DNA from: Actinomycetota bacterium
GTDB taxonomy: Bacteria > Actinomycetota > Actinomycetes > Nanopelagicales > Nanopelagicaceae
Reading direction: 5' to 3'
Assembly (NCBI GenBank): GCA_016870855.1
Contig: VGAF01000066.1
Location: 1-6,411 of the forward strand
DNA length: 6,411 bases
A program made the position numbers and the translations under genes. Under the pieces are notes generated by a model. The model made no database searches and was not told the origin of the DNA. It worked only from the letters and a program-made list of their open reading frames with translations. Shown here in pieces: positions 1 to 6,411 of this stretch (its first letter is position 1; each line of letters begins with the position of its first letter).

Positions 1-258
1 ATTTCACCGAAAATCCTGGGAGTTAACGCGCGTAATTTGAGAACTCTTGAGGTAGATACCTCCAGTTTTGATCGATTACTCCCACTAATCCCAGGTTCAA
101 TCATCAAGGTAGCTGAATCAGGTATCAGTACTCTCGATGACGCTCGAAGGGCTCGTAAGGCGGGCGCTGATGCTCTCCTTGTGGGGGAGGCGTTAGTTCG
201 CTCTCCAGATCCTGGAAATACCATCAAGAGTTTTCTAGAGAGCGCGGATACAAGATGA
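1..258 (+). CDS. trpC: Indole-3-glycerol phosphate synthase, C-terminal 85 residues (5' end cut by window)
   Basis: This is the end of the cytosolic TIM-barrel enzyme that closes carboxyphenylaminodeoxyribulose 5-phosphate into indole-3-glycerol phosphate, the substrate of TrpA. Frame 1 is open from the first base to a TGA at 256-258. Visible family motifs (numbered in the fragment) are LGVNARNL at 6-13, whose Asn9 and Arg11 match the conserved N-x-R pair of the active site; the ESGI motif at 39-42, with the conserved Glu-Ser; and LLVGEALV at 59-66, part of the phosphate-binding end of the barrel. About two thirds of the protein, including the catalytic lysines, lies upstream of the window. 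The gene is followed by trpB after 16 bases, the usual actinobacterial trpC-trpB-trpA order. The family call is secure; the true start cannot be seen. Confidence 0.96.
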   Translation: MSPKILGVNARNLRTLEVDTSSFDRLLPLIPGSIIKVAESGISTLDDARRARKAGADALLVGEALVRSPDPGNTIKSFLESADTR

Positions 259-274
259 AAAGTATGGTTGCGTT

Positions 275-278
<4 letters not shown>
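255..278 (+). other. Seven-codon reading frame bridging the trpC stop and trpB start (possible translational coupler)
   Basis: An ATG at 255 overlaps the trpC stop as ATGA (255-258). It opens a seven-codon frame (MKSMVAL) whose TGA at 276-278 overlaps the trpB start, again as ATGA (275-278). The frame therefore fills the whole junction with a 4-base overlap at each end. No clear Shine-Dalgarno sequence precedes trpB, so ribosomes could reach trpB by two successive termination-reinitiation steps. From memory, Streptomyces coelicolor has a small gene, trpX, between trpC and trpB; the resemblance is only positional. The arrangement could also be chance, and there is no evidence that the peptide is made. 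Confidence 0.25.
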
Positions 279-1462
<1,184 letters not shown>

Positions 1463-1479
1463 AGCGTAGATCTTGAGCG

Positions 1480-2271
1480 ATGGAAATGTCACAACTAGAA
1501 AAGAGTTTCGAACTCGCTCGGGCTGAGAATCGTGCACTTCTAATTGGGTATCTTCCGGCGGGTTTTCCAACTTTGGAACGCTCAATCTCGGCAATCAAAG
1601 CAATGATCGAAGGTGGAGTTGATGTAATCGAAGTAGGACTGCCATATAGCGATCCCGTGATGGATGGTCCAGTGATTCAACAAGCTTCGGAAACTGCGCT
1701 AACAAATGGATTCAAGACCGGAAATGTTTTTGAGGTGGTCGCCGCAAGCCCGGCTCCAACGTTAGTGATGTCTTATTGGAACCCAATCGAACGATTCGGC
1801 GTTGCAGCGTTTGCGCATGAACTAAAGAAAGTAGGGGGTGAAGGCGTCATAACTCCAGATCTAACAATCGAGGAGTCTGAATCTTGGATAAGTTCAACTG
1901 ATAAGGAGCGCCTACATCGAGTTTATGTTGTTGCGCCAAGCACAACAGATAATCGACTCACCGAGGTGAGTGCTCGGTGCTCTGGTTTTATTTATGCGGC
2001 AAGTTTGATGGGCGTCACCGGGGCGCGAACAGATATCTCATCCGCAGCACAGTCTCTGGTCGAGCGGATTAAGAAGGTATCTAAGACTCCGGTCTGCGTT
2101 GGACTGGGGGTCTCGACTGGCGCTCAAGCTCGAGAGATAGCGAAGTATGCAGATGGCGTCATCGTCGGCTCAGCCTTCATTAAGTTGATTCTCGAGTCCA
2201 ATAGCGAATCGGAAGCCAACTTAAAGGTGAAATCCCTCGCAACCGAACTTGCGGCGGCGGTGCGCAGGTAG
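1480..2271 (+). CDS. trpA: Tryptophan synthase alpha subunit
   Basis: The alpha subunit cleaves indole-3-glycerol phosphate to indole and glyceraldehyde 3-phosphate and passes indole through a tunnel to TrpB. The 263-residue length and TIM-barrel motifs fit the family: LIGYLPAGFP (21-30); VIEVGLPYSDPVMDGP (49-64), containing the two catalytic acids Glu51 and Asp62 (equivalent to Glu49 and Asp60 of Salmonella); VMSYWNP in the middle; YAASLMGVTGAR, the loop-6 region; and CVGLGVSTGAQAREIAKYADGV followed by VGSAF, the phosphate site. The start is slightly uncertain: ATG at 1480 is preceded by a weak GAGCG, and a second in-frame ATG at 1486 would shorten the protein by two residues with no effect on function. 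It ends the tryptophan block; the next gene is 77 bases away and has its own strong ribosome binding site. I see no terminator after it. Confidence 0.99.
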   Translation: MEMSQLEKSFELARAENRALLIGYLPAGFPTLERSISAIKAMIEGGVDVIEVGLPYSDPVMDGPVIQQASETALTNGFKTGNVFEVVAASPAPTLVMSYWNPIERFGVAAFAHELKKVGGEGVITPDLTIEESESWISSTDKERLHRVYVVAPSTTDNRLTEVSARCSGFIYAASLMGVTGARTDISSAAQSLVERIKKVSKTPVCVGLGVSTGAQAREIAKYADGVIVGSAFIKLILESNSESEANLKVKSLATELAAAVRR

Positions 2272-2336
2272 CGGGTATGGCATAGAATTTTCAAGAATTC
2301 GCAAGCCCAAACCGAGTAATTTGAATAGAGAAAGTT

Positions 2337-2343
2337 AAGGGAG
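2337..2343 (+). promoter_or_regulatory. Ribosome binding site for the DsbA-like gene
   Basis: AAGGGAG lies five bases before the GTG at 2349 and is the clearest Shine-Dalgarno sequence in the window. It fixes the GTG as the start and suggests this gene is translated independently of trpA. The rest of the 77-base gap (2272-2348) has a TAGAAT hexamer at 2283-2288 resembling a -10 box, but no convincing -35 partner. Confidence 0.7.
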
Positions 2344-2348
2344 AAAAC

Positions 2349-3092
2349 GTGCCAAAAGAGCCACGCCAGAAAGTCAGAGATGCCAAACCAAGGGGCGACA
2401 CCCTTACTCGGAATTTAGTCCTAGGAATGGTTGGACTCGTAGTTCTATCTGGCGTCATCTTCACCTTCATGGATAAGCGCTCCGGTGGTGGTAGCGAAAC
2501 CCCAATTGCAATTGAAAACTTGGATACCTCAAACCTTGGCGAGCCATTAGCCGCACAAGTTAGCGAAGCAGATGATTATGGAATCGTCTTTAATCCAGTC
2601 TCCGCCCTTGAAATTGATATCTGGGAAGACTTTCAATGCCCATTCTGCAACTTCTTTGAGAAAGAGATGGGCGGCTACTTAGATGAGTTGATTAGAGATA
2701 AAGAGGCAAAAGTTGTCTATCACATGGCCTCCTTCTTGGGTCAAGAATCAGTACGCGCATCTAACGCCGCATATTGTGCAATCGATGAGGGTCGGTTCCT
2801 TGACTTCCACAAAGCGCTCTATCAAGTTCAAGGCAATGAGAATTCCGGACTCTTCTCAAATGAAAATCTGATTACTATCGGTAAGAAACTTGGGATTACG
2901 AACCAATCATTTGCAGATTGTGTAAACGATAATAAATATGGCGATAGTGTTAAGAAAGTTGCTGAATCCATGAAGCCAAATAATGTGGAAGGAACTCCTA
3001 CTGTTTTCATCAATGGAACTCGTTGGGAGCGAACCACTAGCGAATTTAAACTCGATGAGTTTAAGGCGGCGGTAGAAGCTGCCAAGCAGTAA
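2349..3092 (+). CDS. Membrane-anchored DsbA-like thioredoxin-fold protein (thiol-disulfide oxidoreductase)
   Basis: This is predicted to form or isomerise disulfide bonds in exported proteins. The 247-residue product has a basic N-terminus (1-21), one hydrophobic segment (about 22-41) acting as an uncleaved anchor or signal, a polar linker (42-80) and a DsbA-type thioredoxin domain. The redox motif is CPFC (97-100) in WEDFQCPFCNFFEKEM, and the cis-proline loop is EGTPTVFING (214-223). Two further cysteines, Cys143 and Cys191, sit in the helical insertion region and may form a second structural disulfide; I recall a similar extra pair in the Mycobacterium tuberculosis DsbA (Rv2969c). The GTG start is set by the strong AAGGGAG upstream. 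No VKOR or DsbB partner, which would reoxidise it, lies in the window. The second half (about 2820-3000) is visibly more AT-rich than the neighbours. Exact substrates are unknown; a reductase or chaperone-like role is also possible. lgt follows after 11 bases. Confidence 0.9.
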   Translation: MPKEPRQKVRDAKPRGDTLTRNLVLGMVGLVVLSGVIFTFMDKRSGGGSETPIAIENLDTSNLGEPLAAQVSEADDYGIVFNPVSALEIDIWEDFQCPFCNFFEKEMGGYLDELIRDKEAKVVYHMASFLGQESVRASNAAYCAIDEGRFLDFHKALYQVQGNENSGLFSNENLITIGKKLGITNQSFADCVNDNKYGDSVKKVAESMKPNNVEGTPTVFINGTRWERTTSEFKLDEFKAAVEAAKQ

Positions 3093-3103
3093 GTAGGGAA
3101 TCG

Positions 3104-3934
3104 GTGAAGTTCGCCTGTATTCCATCGCCGGAACGATCCTTCCTAGAGATCGGTCCATTGACGCTTCACTTCTATGCATTTTGCATCATGCTCGGAATTG
3201 TCGCCGCAGTATTAATCGGGGGACGCAGATATGTTGCGATGGGTGGCAAAACTGGCGTTGTAGGTGATGTCGCAATCTTTGCTGTACCTGCTGGTGTGAT
3301 TGGTGGCCGGCTCTATCACGTGGCTTCTTCGCCACAAGATTATTTCGGAGCAGGCGGTAAGCCAATTGAAGCTCTATATATCTGGCAGGGCGGGCTCGGT
3401 ATTTGGGGAGCTATCTCACTCGGCGCAGTTGCGGCTTACTTTGCCTATAGGAAGAATTTAAATCGAGGCGAGATTTCTTTCGCTCAGTTCGCCGATGCGA
3501 TTGCTCCGGGGCTTTTGATTGCCCAAGCGATTGGGAGATTTGGAAATTGGTTTAACAAAGAGTTGTTCGGTCGACCTCTTGATGCGCCCTGGGCTCTTGA
3601 AATTCCATTCCGCTACCGACCAATTGGATACTCCAACTTTGAAACATTTCACCCGACCTTCTTATATGAGGCGCTCTGGTGTTCGCTCATTGCCCTCTTA
3701 CTGATTTGGATCGGAAAGCGAAGGCAACTCGCAAGTGGCTCGCTCTTTGCTCTCTATGTCGGTGCCTACTCATTTGGTCGCGGCTTGATTGAGATGATCA
3801 GGATCGATGAGGCAAATTTGATACTTGGGCTACGTCTAAATCTCTGGACGAGCCTCATTCTTCTCCTCGCTTCTGCTCTCATTCTTTACCGCCTTAATTC
3901 AAAGGCAGAAGAGAGTTCAAGTAGTAAGGTTTGA
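3104..3934 (+). CDS. lgt: Prolipoprotein diacylglyceryl transferase
   Basis: Lgt moves a diacylglyceryl group from phosphatidylglycerol to the lipobox cysteine of prolipoproteins, the first step of lipoprotein maturation at the cytoplasmic membrane. The 276-residue product has about seven hydrophobic segments and the family signature GRFGNWFNKELFG (144-156), whose arginine matches the essential Arg143 of E. coli. HPTFLYE (183-189) and FGRGLIEMIRID (224-235) are the other conserved blocks. In the WQGGLGIWG stretch (94-102) a tryptophan occupies the position of E. coli His103, as I recall is common in Gram-positive Lgt proteins. The GTG start at 3104 is preceded by AGGGAA (3095-3100) and leads directly into the expected FLEIGPLTLHFYAF N-terminus. 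The C-terminal tail is short and serine-rich (EESSSSKV). It is 11 bases after the DsbA-like gene and two bases before the VIT gene, so the three are probably co-transcribed. Confidence 0.98.
   Translation: MKFACIPSPERSFLEIGPLTLHFYAFCIMLGIVAAVLIGGRRYVAMGGKTGVVGDVAIFAVPAGVIGGRLYHVASSPQDYFGAGGKPIEALYIWQGGLGIWGAISLGAVAAYFAYRKNLNRGEISFAQFADAIAPGLLIAQAIGRFGNWFNKELFGRPLDAPWALEIPFRYRPIGYSNFETFHPTFLYEALWCSLIALLLIWIGKRRQLASGSLFALYVGAYSFGRGLIEMIRIDEANLILGLRLNLWTSLILLLASALILYRLNSKAEESSSSKV
3926..3929 (+). promoter_or_regulatory. Ribosome binding site deciding the VIT-family start
   Basis: AAGG sits inside the last codons of lgt, seven bases before the ATG at 3937. An in-frame TTG at 3931 would overlap the lgt stop but is only one base from this site, which is too close. 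The ATG at 3937 is therefore the better start. Confidence 0.5.
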
Positions 3935-3936
3935 GC

Positions 3937-4644
3937 ATGTCGCTACATGAGAATCACAAGCGCGACGAAGACCACAAGACCCATCGCGCTGGTTGGCTCC
4001 GCGCCGCAGTCCTTGGTGTAAATGATGGCCTTGTCTCAACTGCATCACTAATGATCGGCGTGGTCTCGGCCGGAAGAAATGAGTTTGTATTGACTGCCGG
4101 CGCTGCTGCTATCGCGGCTGGCGCTATGTCGATGGCGGTGGGGGAGTATGTCTCGGTTCGTTCGCAAAACGATATTGAAGAATCCGATCGCCTCCTTGAG
4201 AAAGAAAATCTTGAATTAGATCCAGAAGGTGAACTTGAGGAGTTAACTCAGATTTACGAAGCACGCGGTTTATCAAGAGCAACTGCGGAGAGAGTTGCCC
4301 GAGAGTTACATGAGCATGATGCCCTTGGCGCCCACTTACGCGATGAGATTGGACAATTTGAAGCAACTAAAGCAAGACCGTTGCAGGCCGCGGTCGCATC
4401 GGCACTTAGTTTTACTGCTGGTGGATTGATTCCCTTTGTCGGAGCCTTTGCCCCTAGCCTCGGCGATAAAGCTATTTCCATCATTGGCTTTTCATTTATC
4501 GGTCTAGTTATGGCTGGGATTGTGAGCGCAAAGACCGCTGGATCAAAAGTTGGACGGACAACTCTGCGAATCGTTCTAGGTGGCGCGCTTGGTATGGCGA
4601 TTACCGCGGGCGTGGGTCAGATCGCTCATATCTCCGGTATCTAA
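3937..4644 (+). CDS. VIT1/CCC1-family divalent metal (Fe2+/Mn2+) transporter
   Basis: This 235-residue membrane protein belongs to the family of plant VIT1 and yeast Ccc1, which move Fe2+ or Mn2+ out of the cytosol; in bacteria it would act as an exporter or detoxifier. A histidine-containing N-terminus (His4, 7, 13, 16) precedes TM1 with the signature VLGVNDGLVSTASLMIGV (25-42), then TM2 with AAGAMSMAVGEYVSVRSQ (60-77). A hydrophilic, Glu-rich cytosolic stretch (about 75-148) contains EELTQIYEARGLSRATAERVA, the family's metal-binding helical domain. Three more hydrophobic segments follow (about 149-171, 178-198, 207-230), including FTAGGLIPF (159-167). The length and five-segment topology match the family. 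The ATG at 3937 is preferred over TTG at 3931 because of AAGG spacing. The start lies two bases past the lgt stop, so translation is probably coupled. The metal transported cannot be told from sequence alone. Confidence 0.93.
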   Translation: MSLHENHKRDEDHKTHRAGWLRAAVLGVNDGLVSTASLMIGVVSAGRNEFVLTAGAAAIAAGAMSMAVGEYVSVRSQNDIEESDRLLEKENLELDPEGELEELTQIYEARGLSRATAERVARELHEHDALGAHLRDEIGQFEATKARPLQAAVASALSFTAGGLIPFVGAFAPSLGDKAISIIGFSFIGLVMAGIVSAKTAGSKVGRTTLRIVLGGALGMAITAGVGQIAHISGI

Positions 4645-4651
4645 CTTATTT

Positions 4652-4668
4652 GGTAGATTCTCCCTACC
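4652..4668 (+). other. Small hairpin just after the VIT gene (weak terminator candidate)
   Basis: GGTAG (4652-4656) and CTACC (4664-4668) are inverted repeats with a 7-base loop, starting eight bases after the VIT stop codon. Three of the five pairs are G-C. No run of T follows, so it is a poor intrinsic terminator. It may instead be mRNA end or leader structure, or chance. Confidence 0.25.
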
Positions 4669-4682
4669 CACGGGCCATCGCC

Positions 4683-4736
4683 GTCCCTTCAAAACAGATC
4701 TAAGAGATTCAAGGGACTACTACGTCTTACGAATCT
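4683..4736 (+). promoter_or_regulatory. Interleaved inverted repeats in the gltB leader (possible regulatory RNA structure)
   Basis: GTCCCTT (4683-4689) is the exact reverse complement of AAGGGAC (4711-4717). AGATTC (4705-4710), directly beside the second arm, is the reverse complement of GAATCT (4731-4736). The order of arms is 1a-2a-1b-2b, so the two helices are either mutually exclusive hairpins or an H-type pseudoknot. The last arm ends seven bases before the GGAG of gltB, so pairing there could affect ribosome access. The loop of the first helix is long (21 bases) and no known riboswitch class is recognised. No clear -35/-10 promoter was found in the 106-base gap. Confidence 0.3.
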
Positions 4737-4742
4737 GAAGAT

Positions 4743-4746
4743 GGAG
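4743..4746 (+). promoter_or_regulatory. Ribosome binding site for gltB
   Basis: GGAG lies four bases before the ATG at 4751. The spacing is a little short, but this start gives exactly the expected GltB N-terminus and no better in-frame start is nearby. Confidence 0.5.
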
Positions 4747-4750
4747 CGAG

Positions 4751-6411
4751 ATGGCAATCTCTGAAAAACTCTTTAGCGCTCTGCCGGAGCGCAGCGGTCT
4801 ATATGACCCTGCCTTCGAGCATGATGCCTGCGGAGTTGCCTTGGTCGCAACCCTTAATAAAGAGGCAACGCACGAGATTGTTCAACAAGGTTTAGAGGCG
4901 CTACGCAATCTAGATCACCGTGGCGCATCTGGCGCAGAAGTTAATAGCGGTGATGGTGCAGGCATATTGATTCGTGTTCCAGACCGCTTCTTAAGGACAG
5001 AAGTTCAATTTGATCTCCCGATCGCTGGTGACTACGCGGTTGGAATTGCCTTTCTTCCAAAAGATTTTCAAGAGCTCAACCGACTTGACGATTTGGCGAG
5101 AGAAGAAGGATTAAGAGTTTTAGGTTGGCGAAGCGTTCCGATTAACTCATCGAGCCTTGGTGCAACTGCACTATCTGTGATGCCAGATTTCAAGATGCTC
5201 TTTCTCGCGGGATTAAGTGGCGAATCTGGGATTGCATTAGATCGCCTTGCTTTCTGCTTCCGGAAACGAGTTGAGCATCAACTCCCGATTTACTTTGCTT
5301 CGCTCTCAGCACAGACAATCGTCTATAAAGGAATGCTGACTACTCATCAGCTCTCAGAATTCTTCCCGGACTTGAATGATCCAAAGTTGCACTCACCCTT
5401 TGCCTTGGTTCACTCGAGATTCTCCACTAACACTTTCCCATCTTGGCCACTTGCCCACCCATATAGATTCATTGCGCATAACGGTGAGATAAATACCGTT
5501 AAGGGGAACCGAAATTGGATGGCTGCACGTGAGGCGCTCCTTGAAAGTGATTTGATTCCCGGCGATCTCAAGCGGCTATTTCCAATAGTTGATCCCCAAG
5601 GAAGTGACTCTGCATCTTTTGATGAGGTGCTAGAACTTCTCTATCTCGGTGGCAGATCTCTTCCACATGCGGTTTTGATGATGATTCCAGAGGCTTGGGA
5701 GAACCACGAGACGATATCACAACTTCGTCGAGATTTCTATCGCTTCCACTCCGCATTGATGGAACCATGGGATGGACCGGCATGTATAACTTTTACAGAT
5801 GGTCACCAAATTGGCGCTGTCTTGGATCGAAACGGACTTCGGCCAAGTCGATTCTGGATTACAAAAGATGGTCTAGTTGTGCTTGCAAGCGAAGTTGGCG
5901 TACTTGATATCCCACAAGATCGTGTCTTAAGAAAAGATCGACTTCAACCCGGAAAGATGTTCCTCGTAGATTTAGATGAGGGTCGAGTTATTGAAGATGA
6001 TGAAATTAAAGATTCACTTGCTGCAGCAGCCCCTTACGGAGAATGGTTACACGCTGGGATGGTTCGGCTAGAAGATATCCCGGCGCGCGAACACATTTTC
6101 TATCCACACTCCTCGGTATTACGTCGCCAGAGAGCGTTTGGGTACACCGAAGAAGAACTTCGCTTAATTATTACCCCAATGGCAAGGAGTGGCGCAGAAC
6201 CAATCGGCTCGATGGGAACAGATACTCCGGTCGCGGTGCTCTCGGAGAAACCAAGGCTCCTCTTTGATTATTTCTCGCAACTCTTCGCCCAAGTTACTAA
6301 CCCACCTCTTGATGCAATTAGAGAAGAGTTGGTTACTTCACTTGGGGGATCGATTGGGCCCGAACACAATCTCCTTGACCCAGGCCCTGCATCCTGTAGA
6401 CAAATAAGTCT
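4751..6411 (+). CDS. gltB: Glutamate synthase (GOGAT) large subunit, N-terminal 553 residues (3' end cut by window)
   Basis: GltB makes two glutamates from glutamine and 2-oxoglutarate, with electrons delivered through the small subunit GltD. My translation shows one uninterrupted frame from the ATG at 4751 to the last base. A propeptide of 26 residues precedes Cys27 in YDPAFEHDACGVA, the nucleophile exposed after processing. The class-II glutaminase domain follows: NLDHRGASGAE (53-63), SGDGAGIL, HNGEINTVKGNRNWM (243-257) and DRNGLRPSR (359-367). The central domain begins near 455 and includes PMARSGAEPIGSMGTD (476-491) and FAQVTNPPLDAIREE. The family is about 1,500 residues, so roughly a third is seen; the FMN-binding synthase domain, 3Fe-4S cysteines and C-terminal domain lie beyond the window. 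All expected glutaminase residues are intact. A gltD gene would be expected downstream. It is separated from the VIT gene by 106 bases and probably has its own control. Confidence 0.98.
   Translation, partial: MAISEKLFSALPERSGLYDPAFEHDACGVALVATLNKEATHEIVQQGLEALRNLDHRGASGAEVNSGDGAGILIRVPDRFLRTEVQFDLPIAGDYAVGIAFLPKDFQELNRLDDLAREEGLRVLGWRSVPINSSSLGATALSVMPDFKMLFLAGLSGESGIALDRLAFCFRKRVEHQLPIYFASLSAQTIVYKGMLTTHQLSEFFPDLNDPKLHSPFALVHSRFSTNTFPSWPLAHPYRFIAHNGEINTVKGNRNWMAAREALLESDLIPGDLKRLFPIVDPQGSDSASFDEVLELLYLGGRSLPHAVLMMIPEAWENHETISQLRRDFYRFHSALMEPWDGPACITFTDGHQIGAVLDRNGLRPSRFWITKDGLVVLASEVGVLDIPQDRVLRKDRLQPGKMFLVDLDEGRVIEDDEIKDSLAAAAPYGEWLHAGMVRLEDIPAREHIFYPHSSVLRRQRAFGYTEEELRLIITPMARSGAEPIGSMGTDTPVAVLSEKPRLLFDYFSQLFAQVTNPPLDAIREELVTSLGGSIGPEHNLLDPGPASCRQIS

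Noticed and set aside
2283..2288. TAGAAT as a -10 promoter element for the DsbA-like gene
   Set aside because: It matches five of six consensus bases, but the expected -35 position reads GTGCGC and there is no extended -10, so support is too weak to list as a promoter.
3931..3936. TTG start for the VIT gene giving a 4-base overlap with lgt
   Set aside because: It is one base from the AAGG site, too close for initiation, while the ATG at 3937 has normal spacing.
4741..4764. Seven-codon frame from ATG 4741 overlapping the gltB start
   Set aside because: It has no spaced ribosome binding site and its stop lies inside gltB rather than at its start codon, so it looks accidental, unlike the trpC-trpB case.
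5568..5783. Minus-strand frame and several short + strand frames within 5568-6407
   Set aside because: They fall inside the uninterrupted gltB frame, which matches the glutamate synthase family throughout.

Overview
The window is a compact, single-strand stretch of bacterial housekeeping genes, all on the + strand. Order: trpC (3' end only), trpB, trpA, a membrane-anchored DsbA-like thioredoxin-fold protein, lgt, a VIT1/CCC1-family metal transporter, and gltB (5' end only). The gene order, GTG starts on two genes and the protein sequences point to an actinobacterium. Base composition near 50% GC (by eye), much lower than Streptomyces or Mycobacterium, and the very short spacers suggest a streamlined low-GC lineage such as the freshwater acI group (Nanopelagicales). 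That placement is inference from memory and was not checked against a database.

Layout. Positions 1-2271 hold the end of the tryptophan pathway: indole-3-glycerol phosphate synthase (partial), then the beta and alpha subunits of tryptophan synthase, with spacers of 16 and 17 bases. After a 77-base gap with a good ribosome binding site comes an envelope pair: the DsbA-like protein (2349-3092) and prolipoprotein diacylglyceryl transferase (3104-3934). The VIT-family transporter (3937-4644) starts two bases after lgt ends, so these three genes are probably co-transcribed. A 106-base gap (4645-4750) with several short inverted repeats precedes gltB, whose frame is open from 4751 to the window end and carries the glutaminase domain and the start of the central domain of the glutamate synthase large subunit.

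How the genes fit together. TrpC makes indole-3-glycerol phosphate, and TrpA/TrpB convert it with serine to tryptophan. GltB makes glutamate from glutamine and 2-oxoglutarate. The middle genes act at the membrane: thiol-disulfide chemistry outside the cell, lipidation of exported lipoproteins, and removal of iron or manganese from the cytosol.

I see no mobile element, CRISPR array, tRNA, rRNA or phage gene, and nothing that amounts to a new biological system. The two items most worth a second look are small: a seven-codon reading frame that bridges trpC and trpB with a 4-base ATGA overlap at each end, and a set of interleaved inverted repeats in the gltB leader that could form a pseudoknot-like or alternative-hairpin structure.
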